From positions 434,001-498,000 of the forward strand of contig NZ_LT977070.1 in NCBI RefSeq assembly GCF_900250075.1: a stretch of 64,000 bases of DNA, given 5' to 3'. Of this stretch, positions 1 to 10,302 are shown piece after piece; positions within the stretch are counted from its first letter, which is position 1; every line of letters starts with the position of its first letter. This stretch comes from Cupriavidus taiwanensis. Lineage in GTDB: Bacteria; Pseudomonadota; Gammaproteobacteria; Burkholderiales; Burkholderiaceae. The notes under the pieces are model-generated. The model did not search any database and had not been told where the DNA came from. It worked only from the letters and a program-made list of their open reading frames with translations. Position numbers and translations under genes: made by a program.

Positions 1-66
1 GTGTGGCTGCCGGAGGTGGGCGACTTCTTCCGCTCGCTGGGGCTGCCCTTCGATCCGGGCACCTGA
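1..66 (+). CDS. 3' end of an unidentified gene
   Basis: An open frame enters the window from the left and ends at the TGA at 64-66, leaving 21 C-terminal residues (VWLPEVGDFFRSLGLPFDPG then T). That is too little to name a family. It lies 52 bases before liuC on the same strand, so it probably belongs to the same leucine-degradation operon, but this rests on position only. Confidence 0.45.
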   Translation: MWLPEVGDFFRSLGLPFDPGT

Positions 67-118
67 GCCGCATCATCCCTATCCGCTATATGCGCCATAT
101 CCGCCAACGGAGCGAACC

Positions 119-907
119 ATGGAATTCACTGCCCTGACCGTCAATATCGCCAACCACGTCGCCACCGTCACGCTGAACCGGCCCGACGTGCGCAACGCCT
201 TCAACGAGACCGTGATCGCCGAACTGACCGGCGCCTTCCGCGCGCTGGGCGACATGGACGAGGTACGCGCCATCGTGCTGGCCGGCAACGGCCCGGCCTT
301 CTGCGCCGGCGCCGACCTGAACTGGATGAAGAAGATGGCGGGCTACTCCGACGACCAGAACCGCGCCGATGCGCTGACGCTGGCGCAGATGCTGCACACC
401 ATCTGGTCCTGTCCGCGCCCGGTGATTGCGCGCATCCAGGGCGACACCTATGCCGGCGGCATGGGCCTGGTGGCCGCGTGCGATATCGCGGTGGCGGCCG
501 AGCACGCGCATTTCTGCCTGTCCGAGGCGCGCCTGGGCCTGCTGCCCGCCACCATCAGCCCGTACGTGATCCGCGCCATGGGCGAGCAGGCCGCGCGCCG
601 CTATTTCATCACGGCCGAGCGCTTCGACGCGGCCGAGGCGCTGCGCCTGGGCCTGCTGCATGCGGTGGTGCCGGCCGAGGCGCTCGATGCCAAGGTCGCC
701 GAACTGACGGCCGCGCTGGTGGCCAACAGCCCCAACGCCGTGCGCGAGAGCAAGCGGCTGGTGCAGGACATCGCCGGGCGCGTGATCGACAACGACCTGC
801 TGGCGGATACGGCCGACCGCATCGCGAAGATCCGGGCGTCGGAAGAGGGGCGCGAAGGGGTGAAGTCGTTCCTGGAGAAGCGCACGCCGTCGTGGCGGCC
901 GGCTTGA
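119..907 (+). CDS. liuC: Methylglutaconyl-CoA hydratase (enoyl-CoA hydratase family)
   Basis: A 262-residue crotonase-fold protein. The oxyanion-hole segment GPAFCAGADLNWMKKM lies near residues 60-75, the second oxyanion segment GDTYAGGMGLVAACD near 110-125, and the SEARLGLLPATISPYV region with the catalytic-type Glu near 135. LiuC hydrates 3-methylglutaconyl-CoA to HMG-CoA in leucine breakdown in the cytoplasm. The leucine assignment comes from context: the biotin-carrying subunit of a methylcrotonyl-type carboxylase (5617) and HMG-CoA lyase (8829) follow on the same strand. GGAGCG sits just before the ATG. From sequence alone it could be another short-chain enoyl-CoA hydratase. Confidence 0.85.
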   Translation: MEFTALTVNIANHVATVTLNRPDVRNAFNETVIAELTGAFRALGDMDEVRAIVLAGNGPAFCAGADLNWMKKMAGYSDDQNRADALTLAQMLHTIWSCPRPVIARIQGDTYAGGMGLVAACDIAVAAEHAHFCLSEARLGLLPATISPYVIRAMGEQAARRYFITAERFDAAEALRLGLLHAVVPAEALDAKVAELTAALVANSPNAVRESKRLVQDIAGRVIDNDLLADTADRIAKIRASEEGREGVKSFLEKRTPSWRPA

Positions 908-1147
908 GTTCAAATAAAGGCGGCGCGCGATTGCGTGAAGATGGCGGCACGCTAGCCCCAAGCGCAGCGCTTCTTGCCGGCAACGTTCGCCAAATCCTGC
1001 CAAAGCTGCGCTAACGGGGAAAAGCCCGCGCGATTGCCAAGCCGCGGAAGTCGTCCCTACCATGACCCTCCCAATCCGCCCGCGACCCTCGCGCCGGCCG
1101 GCCCTGCCGGCAGCGCCGGCGCGGACGGCCAACCAAGGAGGGCTATC

Positions 1148-2548
1148 TTGGACCACCTGTCCCTTTCCCCAGGCAGCGGCGCGGCCGGCCTCGGCCAGCG
1201 CAGCCGCGCCGCTGTCTGGCACCCGTGCACGCGCCTTCGTCCTGACGACGACGCCGTGCCGCTGGCGATCGTGCGCGGCGAAGGCCCGTGGCTGCACGAT
1301 GCCGACGGCCAGCGCTACTTCGACGCCACCAGTTCCTGGTGGGTCAACCTGTTCGGCCATGCCAACCCGCGCATCAACGCCGCGCTGGCGAGCCAGCTGG
1401 AGACGCTCGAGCACGTGATGCTCTCGGGCTGCACGCACGCGCCCGCGGTGGAGCTGGCCGAGCGCCTGTCGGCGCTGACCGGCGGCGCGCTGGGCCATGT
1501 CTTCTACGCCTCGGACGGCGCCTCGGCGGTCGAGATCGCGCTGAAGATGAGCTTCCACTACTGGCGCAACACCGGCCTGCCCGCCAAGCGCGAGTTCGTC
1601 TGCTTGCGCCACGGCTACCACGGCGAAACCGTGGGCGCGCTCGCCGTGACCGACGTGGAGATTTTCCGCGACGCCTACGACGCGCTGATCCGCCGCGCGC
1701 ATGTGGTGATGTCGCCCGATGCGCGGCAGGCCCGGCGCGGCGAGTCCGCCGCCGACGTGGCGGCGCGCGCGCTGGCGGAGCTGGAGGCGCTGCTGCGCGA
1801 GCGCGCCGGCGCCATTGCCGCGCTGATCGTCGAGCCGCTGGTGCAGGGCGCCGCCGGCATGGCGATGCATGACCCGTCCTACCTGGATGGCGTGCGCGCG
1901 CTGTGCGACCGCTACCGCGTCCACCTGATCGCCGACGAGATCGCGGTGGGCTGCGGGCGCACCGGCACCTTCTTCGCGTGGGAGCAGTCGCGCGGCACCG
2001 AGGCGCCGCTGCCCGCGCATGCGTGGCCGGATTTCCTGTGCCTGTCCAAGGGCATCAGCGGCGGCTACCTGCCGCTGTCGCTGGTGCTGTCGCGCCCGGA
2101 GATCCAGCGCGCCTTCGTCGCCGACGAGCTGGCGCGCAGTTTCCTGCATTCGCACTCGTACACCGGCAACCCGCTTGCCTGCCGCGCGGCGCTGGCCACG
2201 TTGGACCTGTTCGCGCAGGACGATGTGCTGGCGCGCAACCGGGAGCGCGCGCAGTGGCTCGCCGACGGCATGGCCGCGCTGGCCGCCGACGCGCGCGTGC
2301 GCCATGTGCGCCAGCGTGGCCTGATCTGGGCCGCCGATGTTTGCGACGACGTTGCCGGCGCCGACTTTGCCGCGCGCTTCCACCATGCCGCGCGTGCGCG
2401 CGAGCTGCTGGTGCGCCCGATCGGCAATACGCTCTACGTGATGCCGCCCTACGTCTTCGACGCCGCGCAGGCACGCTGGCTGGGCGAACAGATGCTGGCC
2501 ACGCTCGACGACGTGACCGCGGGCAAGGAGGTACGCCATGCTGCTTGA
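1148..2548 (+). CDS. bioA: Adenosylmethionine-8-amino-7-oxononanoate aminotransferase
   Basis: BioA uses SAM as amino donor and PLP to turn KAPA into DAPA, the antepenultimate step of biotin synthesis. It is a class III aminotransferase: the N-terminal AVWHPCTRL and [14 protein letters not shown] segments are BioA hallmarks, and the PLP lysine is in [12 protein letters not shown] (about residue 301). I chose a TTG start at 1148 because a perfect AAGGAGG lies at 1135-1141, only seven bases upstream, and the resulting 466 residues fit the family. The upstream in-frame ATG at 974 would add 58 low-complexity residues rich in Pro and Ala without family similarity. It overlaps bioF by 11 bases. Confidence 0.93.
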   Translation: MDHLSLSPGSGAAGLGQRSRAAVWHPCTRLRPDDDAVPLAIVRGEGPWLHDADGQRYFDATSSWWVNLFGHANPRINAALASQLETLEHVMLSGCTHAPAVELAERLSALTGGALGHVFYASDGASAVEIALKMSFHYWRNTGLPAKREFVCLRHGYHGETVGALAVTDVEIFRDAYDALIRRAHVVMSPDARQARRGESAADVAARALAELEALLRERAGAIAALIVEPLVQGAAGMAMHDPSYLDGVRALCDRYRVHLIADEIAVGCGRTGTFFAWEQSRGTEAPLPAHAWPDFLCLSKGISGGYLPLSLVLSRPEIQRAFVADELARSFLHSHSYTGNPLACRAALATLDLFAQDDVLARNRERAQWLADGMAALAADARVRHVRQRGLIWAADVCDDVAGADFAARFHHAARARELLVRPIGNTLYVMPPYVFDAAQARWLGEQMLATLDDVTAGKEVRHAA

Positions 2549-3752
2549 ACAACTGAAGCAGGCCGCCGAACAGCGCCATGCGCTGGCACTGACGCGCCGC
2601 CGCCGCATCGCCCACACCGCCTGCGCGCCGCACCAGGCCGTGGGCGAGGACGGGACCGGGCCGGAGTCGCTGCTGACCTTCTGCAGCAACGACTACCTCG
2701 GCCTGGCCAGCCACCCGCAGGTCATCGCCGCGCTGGTGGAAGGCGCGCGGCGCTATGGCGCCGGCAGCGGCGCCTCGCACCTGGTCAGCGGCCATTCGCT
2801 CGCGCACGCGCAGCTGGAAGCCGAACTGGCACGCTGGTTCGCGCCGTACATCGCGCAGGCGCGCACGCTGTACTTCTGCACCGGCTACATGGCCAACATG
2901 GCGGTGCTGACCGCGCTCGGCGCGGCCGGGGCCACGCTGTTCTGCGAGTCGCTCAACCACGCGTCGCTGATCGACGGCGCACGGCTGGCGCGTGCCGACG
3001 TGCAGCGCTATCCGCATTGCGACAGCGCTGCGCTGGAGGCGCTGCTCGCGGCCAGCACCAGCGCCCGCAAGCTGATCGTCACCGACAGCGTATTCAGCAT
3101 GGACGGCAACGTCGCGCCGCTGCGCCAGCTGCTGGCGCTGGCCGAGCGTTATGACGCGTGGATCGTCGTCGACGATGCGCACGGCTTCGGCGTGCTCGGC
3201 GAGCAGGGACATGGCGTGCTGGAGGCGCTCGGCCTGTCGTCCGAACGCTTCATCTACATCGGCACGCTCGGCAAGGCGGCCGGCGTGGCGGGCGCCTTTG
3301 TCGCCGCGCACGAAACCATCATCGAGCACCTGGTCAACACCGCGCGGCCGTATATCTACACCACCGCCGCGCCGCCCGCCGTCGCGCATGCGCTGCTGGC
3401 CAGCCTGGCCATCATCGAAGGCGACGAGGGCCGGCAGCGCCGGGCCCAACTGGCGCGCTGCATCGCGCTGCTGCGCGAGGGCCTGGCCCAGCTGGCCGCC
3501 ATTGCGGGCTGGACCCTGGGCGACAGCCAGACCGCGGTGCAGCCGCTGATCGTCGGCGACAACGGGGCTGCGCTGGCGCTGTCGGCCACGCTGGAGGCCG
3601 ACGGCATTCGCGTCGGCGCGATCCGTCCGCCGACCGTGCCGGAGGGCACCGCGCGGCTGCGCATCACGCTGTCGGCGGCGCACACTGAAGCCGACGTGCA
3701 GCGCCTGCTCGATGCGCTGGCTGCCGCGGTGGCGCAGCGGGAGGCCGCATGA
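2538..3752 (+). CDS. bioF: 8-amino-7-oxononanoate synthase
   Basis: BioF condenses pimeloyl thioester with L-alanine, releasing CO2, to give KAPA. It is a 404-residue alpha-oxoamine synthase: [13 protein letters not shown] near residue 45, [14 protein letters not shown] near 75, the [14 protein letters not shown] cofactor region near 210 and the PLP lysine in [13 protein letters not shown] (about K246). The start overlaps the end of bioA, with AAGGAGG just before the ATG, so the two are translationally coupled. The stop overlaps bioD by four bases. Confidence 0.96.
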   Translation: MLLEQLKQAAEQRHALALTRRRRIAHTACAPHQAVGEDGTGPESLLTFCSNDYLGLASHPQVIAALVEGARRYGAGSGASHLVSGHSLAHAQLEAELARWFAPYIAQARTLYFCTGYMANMAVLTALGAAGATLFCESLNHASLIDGARLARADVQRYPHCDSAALEALLAASTSARKLIVTDSVFSMDGNVAPLRQLLALAERYDAWIVVDDAHGFGVLGEQGHGVLEALGLSSERFIYIGTLGKAAGVAGAFVAAHETIIEHLVNTARPYIYTTAAPPAVAHALLASLAIIEGDEGRQRRAQLARCIALLREGLAQLAAIAGWTLGDSQTAVQPLIVGDNGAALALSATLEADGIRVGAIRPPTVPEGTARLRITLSAAHTEADVQRLLDALAAAVAQREAA

Positions 3753-4504
3753 GCCCGCACGCGCCCGTCCCGCCCATTGCACCGTTCGCCTGCTTTGTCA
3801 CCGGCACCGATACCGGCATCGGCAAGACCCACGCCAGCGCCACGCTGCTGCATGCGCTCCATGCCGCCGGCTACCGCACCGCCGGCATGAAGCCGGTGGC
3901 CAGCGGCAGCGAATGGCGCGACGGCCACTGGCATAACGACGACGTGGCGCAGCTGCGCGCCGCCAGTTCGGTCGCGGTGCCGCTGGGCCAGACCTGCCCG
4001 TTCCTGCTGCGCACGCCATGCTCGCCGCACCTGGCCGCCGCGCAGGAAGGCGTGCGCATCACGCGCGCACCGATCCGCGCCGCCTTCGACGCGCTGCGCC
4101 GCCAGGCCGACGCCGTGGTGGTGGAGGGCGTGGGCGGCTTCAACGTGCCGCTCGACGCTGGCGCGGTGCGCTGGAACACCGCCGACCTCGCCGTGATGCT
4201 GAGCGTGCCGGTGGTGATGGTGGTCGGCATCCGGCTCGGCTGCCTGAACCATGCCGTGCTGACCGCCGAAGCCATCCGCGCGCGCGGCCTGCCGCTGGCC
4301 GGCTGGATCGCCAACCGGGTCGACCCGGACATGCTGCTGGCCGACGAGAACATCGCCACGCTGCGCGCATCGCTCGACGCGCCCTGCCTGGGCGAGCTGC
4401 CCTGGCAACTGGCGCCCGCCTCCGCCGCGGACCGGCTCGACCTCGCGCCGCTGTTGGCCGCCGCCACTCGTTACCAGGCCGAGGCCGCCGGCCTGGCTGC
4501 CTGA
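3749..4504 (+). CDS. bioD: Dethiobiotin synthetase
   Basis: BioD uses ATP and CO2 to close the ureido ring of DAPA, making dethiobiotin. The 251-residue protein has the family P-loop [10 protein letters not shown] at about residues 18-27, MKPVASGS near 50, and [13 protein letters not shown] near 125-137. The start sits in an ATGA overlap with the bioF stop, so it is the third gene of a tightly coupled bioAFD unit. bioB follows after a gap of about 18 bases. Confidence 0.95.
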   Translation: MSPHAPVPPIAPFACFVTGTDTGIGKTHASATLLHALHAAGYRTAGMKPVASGSEWRDGHWHNDDVAQLRAASSVAVPLGQTCPFLLRTPCSPHLAAAQEGVRITRAPIRAAFDALRRQADAVVVEGVGGFNVPLDAGAVRWNTADLAVMLSVPVVMVVGIRLGCLNHAVLTAEAIRARGLPLAGWIANRVDPDMLLADENIATLRASLDAPCLGELPWQLAPASAADRLDLAPLLAAATRYQAEAAGLAA

Positions 4505-4522
4505 ACAAAAATTCCATTGATC

Positions 4523-5545
4523 ATGACCCAAGCCCACACCGTTACCACCATCTCCGCCGAATCGCTGCGCCAGACCGCGCGCCAGCATGCCTTGCCCGAC
4601 GACGCCAAGTGGCGCGTCGATGACGTCGCCGCGCTGTTCGCGCTGCCGTTCAACGACCTGCTGTTCCGCGCCCAGCAGGTGCACCGCGAACACTTCGACG
4701 CCAACACCGTGCAGCTGTCGACGCTGCTGTCGATCAAGACCGGCGGCTGCGAAGAGGACTGCGGCTACTGCCCGCAGAGCGCGCACCACGACGCCGGCGT
4801 CAAGGCCGAGAAGCTGATGGCGCTGGAAGAAGTGCTGGACGCCGCGCGCGCGGCCAAGGCCAATGGCGCCACGCGCTTCTGCATGGGCGCCGCCTGGCGC
4901 AGCCCCAAGGACCGCCACCTGGAGCCGGTGATGGATATGGTGCGCGAAGTCAAGGCGATGGGGCTGGAGACCTGCGTCACGCTGGGCATGCTCAAGGCCG
5001 AGCAGGCGCAGCAGCTCAAGGAGGCGGGGCTGGACTACTACAACCACAACCTCGACACCTCGCCCGAGTTCTACGGCAAGATCATCACCACGCGCACTTA
5101 CCAGGACCGGCTCGACACCATCGGCCACGTGCGCGACGCCGGCATCAACGTCTGCTGCGGCGGCATCGTCGGCATGGGCGAGTCGCGCGAGGCGCGCGCG
5201 GGCCTGATCGCGCAGCTGGCCAATATGGACCCGTATCCCGAATCGGTGCCGATCAACAACCTGGTGCAGGTCGAGGGCACGCCGCTGGCCGGCACCGAAG
5301 CGCTGGATCCGTTCGAGTTCGTCCGCACCATCGCGGTGGCGCGCATCACCATGCCGCAGGCGATGGTGCGCCTGTCCGCCGGCCGCGAGGCCATGGACGA
5401 AGCGCTGCAGGCGCTGTGCTTCATGGCCGGCGCCAATTCGATCTTCTACGGCGAAAAGCTGCTGACCACCGGCAACCCGCAGGCCGACCGCGACCGTGCG
5501 CTGCTGGCCCGCCTCGACATCCGCGCCGAGGGCTACGCGGGATGA
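4523..5545 (+). CDS. bioB: Biotin synthase (radical SAM)
   Basis: BioB inserts sulfur into dethiobiotin to form biotin. The radical-SAM cluster motif CxxxCxxC is C76-C80-C83 in [16 protein letters not shown], followed by [17 protein letters not shown] and the [13 protein letters not shown] segment typical of BioB. The ATG at 4523 gives 340 residues; a TTG two codons earlier is possible. The gene completes the bioAFDB operon, and its own Shine-Dalgarno is weak. The upstream pimeloyl genes (bioC/bioH) are not in this window. Confidence 0.96.
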   Translation: MTQAHTVTTISAESLRQTARQHALPDDAKWRVDDVAALFALPFNDLLFRAQQVHREHFDANTVQLSTLLSIKTGGCEEDCGYCPQSAHHDAGVKAEKLMALEEVLDAARAAKANGATRFCMGAAWRSPKDRHLEPVMDMVREVKAMGLETCVTLGMLKAEQAQQLKEAGLDYYNHNLDTSPEFYGKIITTRTYQDRLDTIGHVRDAGINVCCGGIVGMGESREARAGLIAQLANMDPYPESVPINNLVQVEGTPLAGTEALDPFEFVRTIAVARITMPQAMVRLSAGREAMDEALQALCFMAGANSIFYGEKLLTTGNPQADRDRALLARLDIRAEGYAG

Positions 5546-5616
5546 TGTGACAGGAAAGTGCCCGCTGGACGGCGCGCCGCCGTAATATCCCGGTTAGGGG
5601 ATAACAAGGAGGGCGC

Positions 5617-7647
5617 ATGTTCAACAAGATCCTGATCGCCAACCGCGGAGAAATCGCCTGCCGCGTGGCCGCCACCTGCCGCCGCCTGGGCATCCGCACC
5701 GTCGCGGTGTATTCCGATGCCGACGCCGAGGCGCGCCACGTTGCCTTCTGCGACGAGGCCGTGCATATCGGCGGCGCCGCCGCGCGCGACAGCTACCTGC
5801 GCGCCGACCATATCATCGAGATGGCGAAGGAGACCGGCGCCCAGGCCATCCACCCGGGCTACGGCTTCCTGTCCGAGAACGAGGCCTTCGCCGAGGCCTG
5901 CGCCGCGGCGGGGCTGGTCTTCATCGGCCCGCCTGCCTCCGCCATCCACGCGATGGGCAGCAAGAGCGCGGCCAAGCAGCTGATGGAAAAGGCGGCGGTG
6001 CCGCTGGTGCCGGGCTACCACGGCGAGGACCAGGACCCGGCGCTGCTGCGCCGCGAGGCCGACCGCATCGGCTACCCGGTGCTGCTCAAGGCCAGCGCGG
6101 GCGGCGGCGGCAAGGGCATGCGCGTGGTCGAGTCCGGCGACGGCTTCGAGGCCGCGCTGGCGTCGGTCAAGCGCGAGGCCAGCGCCAGCTTCGGCGACGA
6201 CAAGGTGCTGGTGGAGAAGTACCTGACCCGTCCGCGCCATATCGAGATCCAGGTGTTTGCCGATACCCACGGCAACTGCGTCTACCTGTTCGAGCGCGAC
6301 TGCTCGGTGCAGCGCCGCCACCAGAAGGTGCTGGAGGAAGCGCCGGCGCCGGGCATGACCGAGGAGCGCCGCCGCGCCATGGGCGAGGCGGCGGTGGCCG
6401 CGGCCAAGGCGGTTGGCTACGTCGGCGCCGGCACGGTGGAGTTCATCGCCGATTATTCCAACGGCGAGGACGGCTCGTTCTACTTCATGGAGATGAACAC
6501 CCGCCTGCAGGTGGAGCACCCGGTGACCGAGATGATCACCGGCCAGGACCTGGTCGAATGGCAGCTGCGCGTCGCCGCCGGTGAGCCGCTGCCGCTGGCG
6601 CAGGAGCAACTGCGCATCGACGGCCATGCGCTGGAAGCACGCATCTACGCCGAGAATCCCGACAAGCAGTTCCTGCCGTCCACCGGCACGCTGCGCTTCC
6701 TGCGCACGCCGCCGGCGGTGCAGTTCATGCGCGGCGAGGATGCCCACGGCCCGGCCGGCGTGCGCATCGATGCCGGCGTGCGCGAGGGCGATACCATCAG
6801 CCCGTTCTACGACCCGATGATCGCCAAGCTGATCGTCTGGGGCAAGGACCGCGACGAGGCGCTGGCGCGCATGCGCCAGGCGCTGGCGGCCTATCACGTG
6901 GTGGGGCTGTCGACCAACGTGGCCTTCCTGCAGCGGCTGGTCAAGTCGGAGGCGTTCCGCACCGCCGATCTCGACACCGGGCTGATCGCGCGCAACGAGG
7001 CGGTCCTGTTCCCGCCGCCCGCGCCGGTCGGCATGGAGCTGATCGCGCTGGCAGTGGCGGCGCTGTTGTATCGCGAGGCGCGCGAATTGCGCATCGATGC
7101 CGCCGATCCGCACTCGCCGTGGACCCACGCCGGCGCGTGGCGGCTGAACGGCGGCGTGTCGCGCAGGCTGCGTTTCGGCTATGGCGAGCAGGTGCTCGAC
7201 GTGAAGCTGGACAGCAATGCGCGTGGCAGCACCCTGATCTACGCCGACCAGGCCGCGCCCTTTGCCTATACCTGCCAGGCCGACGATCTTCGCGTCAACC
7301 TCGGCACGCGGCGCACGCACGGGCAGGTGCATGCCGATGGCGATACCTTCCACGTCTTCTACGCCGGGCGGCATGTGAGCCTGGCGTGGCTCGACCCGCT
7401 CGCCCACGCGGGGGAGACCGAAAGCGAGGGCGGCAAGCTGACCGCGCCGATGCCGGGCAAGGTCATTGCCGTGCTGGTCGAGGCCGGCAGCACGGTCACG
7501 CGCGGCGCGCCGCTGCTGGTGATGGAGGCGATGAAGATGGAGCACACCATCAGCGCGCCGGCCGACGGGGTGGTCAGCGAAATCCTCTACGACGTGGGCG
7601 AACAGGTGGCGGAAGGGGCCCAGTTGCTGGCGTTCGAACGGAACTAG
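5617..7647 (+). CDS. liuD: Methylcrotonyl-CoA carboxylase, biotin-containing alpha subunit
   Basis: A 676-residue biotin-dependent acyl-CoA carboxylase subunit. It has an N-terminal biotin carboxylase domain (FNKILIANRGEIACR at the start, ATP-grasp KASAGGGGKGMR near 157-168, EMNTRLQVEHPVTE near 293), a middle linker domain, and a C-terminal biotinyl domain with the MEAMKMEH motif (biotinylated lysine about K640). The substrate is assigned as 3-methylcrotonyl-CoA from the flanking liuC and HMG-CoA lyase; acetyl- or propionyl-CoA carboxylase are the alternatives. An AAGGAGG stands about eight bases before the ATG. The carboxyltransferase (beta) subunit presumably lies upstream of the window. 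Confidence 0.9.
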   Translation: MFNKILIANRGEIACRVAATCRRLGIRTVAVYSDADAEARHVAFCDEAVHIGGAAARDSYLRADHIIEMAKETGAQAIHPGYGFLSENEAFAEACAAAGLVFIGPPASAIHAMGSKSAAKQLMEKAAVPLVPGYHGEDQDPALLRREADRIGYPVLLKASAGGGGKGMRVVESGDGFEAALASVKREASASFGDDKVLVEKYLTRPRHIEIQVFADTHGNCVYLFERDCSVQRRHQKVLEEAPAPGMTEERRRAMGEAAVAAAKAVGYVGAGTVEFIADYSNGEDGSFYFMEMNTRLQVEHPVTEMITGQDLVEWQLRVAAGEPLPLAQEQLRIDGHALEARIYAENPDKQFLPSTGTLRFLRTPPAVQFMRGEDAHGPAGVRIDAGVREGDTISPFYDPMIAKLIVWGKDRDEALARMRQALAAYHVVGLSTNVAFLQRLVKSEAFRTADLDTGLIARNEAVLFPPPAPVGMELIALAVAALLYREARELRIDAADPHSPWTHAGAWRLNGGVSRRLRFGYGEQVLDVKLDSNARGSTLIYADQAAPFAYTCQADDLRVNLGTRRTHGQVHADGDTFHVFYAGRHVSLAWLDPLAHAGETESEGGKLTAPMPGKVIAVLVEAGSTVTRGAPLLVMEAMKMEHTISAPADGVVSEILYDVGEQVAEGAQLLAFERN

Positions 7648-7837
7648 GCAGGCAGCCAACGGCATCCGGCGGCGCGCGCCGCGTCACGGCGCGGCGCCGC
7701 TCATGACTTTGGGCGGCGCAGGCAAGGCATCCGCCGGTGCGGTCCCGCGCGCGCGACGCCGTGCTCCGCCATGCGCCCCCGCGGCGCATTCCTCTGCCAA
7801 AATAGCCCTTTGCACCACCAGAGTCGCTGGAGACATC

Positions 7838-8779
7838 ATGAAGTTGCAGTTGTACGTTCCCGATGGCCGTTACGATCCCTGGATCGAAGGTTTTGCCCAG
7901 GCGCTGCCCGAAGCCACCTGCGTGACCTGGGACGACAGCCGCGGCGAATCCGCCGATTACGCCGTGGTCTGGCGCCCGCCGGTCGAGATGCTGCGCGGCC
8001 GCACCGACCTGAAGGCGGTGTTCAACCTGGGTGCCGGGGTCGATGGCATCCTGCGCCTGCGCGACGAAGATCCGCAGGCGCTGCCGGCCGGCGTGCCGAT
8101 CGTGCGGCTGGACGACGCCGGCATGGCGGCGCAGATGGCCGAGTACGTCACCTCGGCCGTGCTGCGCTATTTCCGCCGGCTGGACGACTACGCCGCCCAG
8201 GCGCAGGCCGGCAAGTGGAAATTCCTCAAGCCGCACCGCCGCGCGGATTTCACCATCGGCGTGATGGGGGTCGGCACGCTCGGCACGCATATCGCCCGCA
8301 CGCTGGCCGGCTTCGGCTTCCCGGTGCGCGGCTGGAGCCGCAGCGCGCGCGCCGTCGAGGGCGTGGTGGGGTTCCATGGCGATGCCGGCCGCGCGCCGTT
8401 CCTGGACGGCCTGCGCGTGCTGGTCAATGTGCTGCCGCTGACGCCGCAGACCGAGAGCATCCTGAACGGCGAACTGTTCGGCAAGCTGGCGCAGGGTGCC
8501 TACGTGATCAATGTCGCGCGCGGCCAGCACCTGGTCGAAGCCGACCTGCTCGCGGCGGTGCAGGCCGGCCAGGTCGCGGGCGCCACGCTGGACGTGTTCC
8601 GCACCGAGCCGCTGCCATCCGACCACCCGTTCTGGCAGGAGCCGCGCATCACCATTACCCCGCATATCTCGGCGCTGACGCTGCGCGAGGACAGCATCGC
8701 GCAGATCGCCGGCAAGATCCGCGCGCTGCGCGCCGGCCAGCCGATCGCTGGCGTGGTCGACCTGCAGCGCGGCTACTGA
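7838..8779 (+). CDS. ghrA: Glyoxylate/hydroxypyruvate reductase A-type dehydrogenase
   Basis: A 313-residue D-2-hydroxyacid dehydrogenase. The Rossmann motif GVMGVGTLGTHIARTLAGFG is near residues 141-160. The substrate region VFNLGAGVDGIL and the late FRTEPLPSDHPFWQEPRITITPHISA block match the GhrA branch that reduces glyoxylate or hydroxypyruvate with NADPH. The ATG at 7838 starts the conserved sequence MKLQLYVPDG; upstream codons in the same frame are low-complexity. It is placed among leucine-catabolism genes without an obvious link to them. The exact substrate is inferred from the family. Confidence 0.82.
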   Translation: MKLQLYVPDGRYDPWIEGFAQALPEATCVTWDDSRGESADYAVVWRPPVEMLRGRTDLKAVFNLGAGVDGILRLRDEDPQALPAGVPIVRLDDAGMAAQMAEYVTSAVLRYFRRLDDYAAQAQAGKWKFLKPHRRADFTIGVMGVGTLGTHIARTLAGFGFPVRGWSRSARAVEGVVGFHGDAGRAPFLDGLRVLVNVLPLTPQTESILNGELFGKLAQGAYVINVARGQHLVEADLLAAVQAGQVAGATLDVFRTEPLPSDHPFWQEPRITITPHISALTLREDSIAQIAGKIRALRAGQPIAGVVDLQRGY

Positions 8780-8828
8780 CCCGCCATACCCGCCCCATAC
8801 CCCACCGGATAAACGACAGGAGACAGCC

Positions 8829-9764
8829 ATGACCATGCCTAACTACGTGAAGATCGTTGAAGTGGGCCCGCGCGACGGCCTGCAGAACGAGAAGGCAATG
8901 GTGCCGACGGACGTGAAGGTCGCGCTGATCAACCAGCTGACCGACGCCGGCTTCGTCAATATCGAGGCCGCCTCGTTCGTGTCGCCCAAATGGGTGCCGC
9001 AGATGGCCGACGGCGCCGACGTGATGGCGCGCATCCAGCGCCGCGCCGGCACGCTGTATTCGGCGCTGACGCCCAACATGAAAGGCTTCGAGGGCGCGAT
9101 CGCGGCCGGCGCCGACGAGGTGGTGATCTTCGGCGCGGCCAGCGAGGCGTTCTCGCAGAAGAACATCAACTGCTCGATCGCCGAGTCGATCGCGCGCTTC
9201 GCGCCGGTAGCGGCGGCGGCCAAGGAGCAGGGCGTGCGCCTGCGCGGCAGCATCTCGTGCGCGCTCGGCTGCCCGTACCAGGGCGAGGTGCCGGTCAGCT
9301 CGGTGGTCGACGTGGTGCGGCGCATGCGCGAACTGGGCTGTGACGAGATCGACATCGCCGACACCATCGGCGTGGGCACGCCAGTGCGCGTGCAGGAAGT
9401 GATGCGCGCCGCGGCGGCGGAGTTTGCGCTGGACCGGATCTCCGGCCATTTCCACGACACCTACGGCCAGGCCCTGTCCAACATCCTGGCCAGCCTGGAA
9501 GTGGGCGTCGCGATCTTCCATGCCTCGGTCGCGGGCCTGGGCGGCTGCCCCTATGCCAAGGGCGCCACCGGCAACGTCGCCACCGAAGACGTGCTCTACA
9601 TGCTGCATGGCATGGGCATCCACACCGGCATCGACCTGGAAGCGGTGGTGCGCGCCGGCGACTACATCTCGCAGGCGATCGGACGCGCCAACAGTTCGCG
9701 CGTGGGCCGCGCCCTGCTGACCAAATGGGCCGCCGCCAGCGACGCGGCGCCGGCCTGCGTGTAA
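8829..9764 (+). CDS. mvaB: Hydroxymethylglutaryl-CoA lyase
   Basis: The enzyme cleaves HMG-CoA to acetyl-CoA and acetoacetate, the last step of leucine breakdown. The 311-residue TIM-barrel protein shows VGPRDGLQNEKA at the N-terminus, the metal-binding SGHFHDTYGQAL near 210, and the HMGL signature GGCPYAKGATGNVATEDVLYML with the active-site Cys near 238. ACAGGAGACAG precedes the ATG; a second ATG two codons later is possible. With liuC and liuD it makes this region a leucine/isovalerate degradation cluster. Confidence 0.93.
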   Translation: MTMPNYVKIVEVGPRDGLQNEKAMVPTDVKVALINQLTDAGFVNIEAASFVSPKWVPQMADGADVMARIQRRAGTLYSALTPNMKGFEGAIAAGADEVVIFGAASEAFSQKNINCSIAESIARFAPVAAAAKEQGVRLRGSISCALGCPYQGEVPVSSVVDVVRRMRELGCDEIDIADTIGVGTPVRVQEVMRAAAAEFALDRISGHFHDTYGQALSNILASLEVGVAIFHASVAGLGGCPYAKGATGNVATEDVLYMLHGMGIHTGIDLEAVVRAGDYISQAIGRANSSRVGRALLTKWAAASDAAPACV

Positions 9765-9789
9765 AGCGCGGCGGCAAACAGGAGAACGC

Positions 9790-10302
9790 ATGACGATGCC
9801 TGATGAAGCGCTGCCAGAGTCCGCGCAGCGCGTGGCCGAACTGCTGGCCGGTCTGGGCCACGACCGGCCCGTGGTGATGCTGCCGGCGACCGGCAGGACC
9901 TCGGCCGAGGCTGCCGCCGGGCTGGGCTGCAGCGTGGCCGAAATCGCCAAGTCCATCATTTTCCGCCGCGTCGCCGACGATGCGCCGGTGCTGGTGATCG
10001 CCAGCGGCAGCAACCGCGTCGACGAGGCCAAGGTGGCCGCGCGCGTGGGCGCGCTGGGCAAGGCCGACGCGCGCTTCGTGCGCGAGAAGACCGGCTATGC
10101 CATCGGCGGCGTCTGCCCGATCGGCCATGCGGTGGCGCCGGTGATGCTGCTGGACCAGGACCTGTTCCGCTATGACAGCCTGTGGGCCGCGGCCGGCCAT
10201 CCGCACGCGGTGTTCAACCTGACCCCGCACCAGCTGCAACAGATGACCGGGGCCGAAGTGGCCGATGTCGCGCTCGCGGCCATGCCCGGAGCCGCGGCAT
10301 GA
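9790..10302 (+). CDS. YbaK/EbsC-family aminoacyl-tRNA deacylase
   Basis: A 170-residue YbaK/ProX-type editing domain, a family that hydrolyses mischarged tRNAs such as Cys- or Ala-tRNAPro. The N-terminal half carries GRTSAEAAAGLGCSVAEIAKSIIFR with the conserved Lys, and the core carries GSNRVDEAKVAARVG and REKTGYAIGGVCPIGH, the family's active-site region. It is separated by 25 bases from the lyase gene, and its stop overlaps the next start (ATGA). Its tRNA specificity cannot be read from the sequence. Confidence 0.85.
   Translation: MTMPDEALPESAQRVAELLAGLGHDRPVVMLPATGRTSAEAAAGLGCSVAEIAKSIIFRRVADDAPVLVIASGSNRVDEAKVAARVGALGKADARFVREKTGYAIGGVCPIGHAVAPVMLLDQDLFRYDSLWAAAGHPHAVFNLTPHQLQQMTGAEVADVALAAMPGAAA

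Noticed and set aside
974..1147. An N-terminal extension of BioA from the ATG at 974
   Set aside because: It has no similarity to the family and no ribosome site. The TTG at 1148 has an ideal Shine-Dalgarno.
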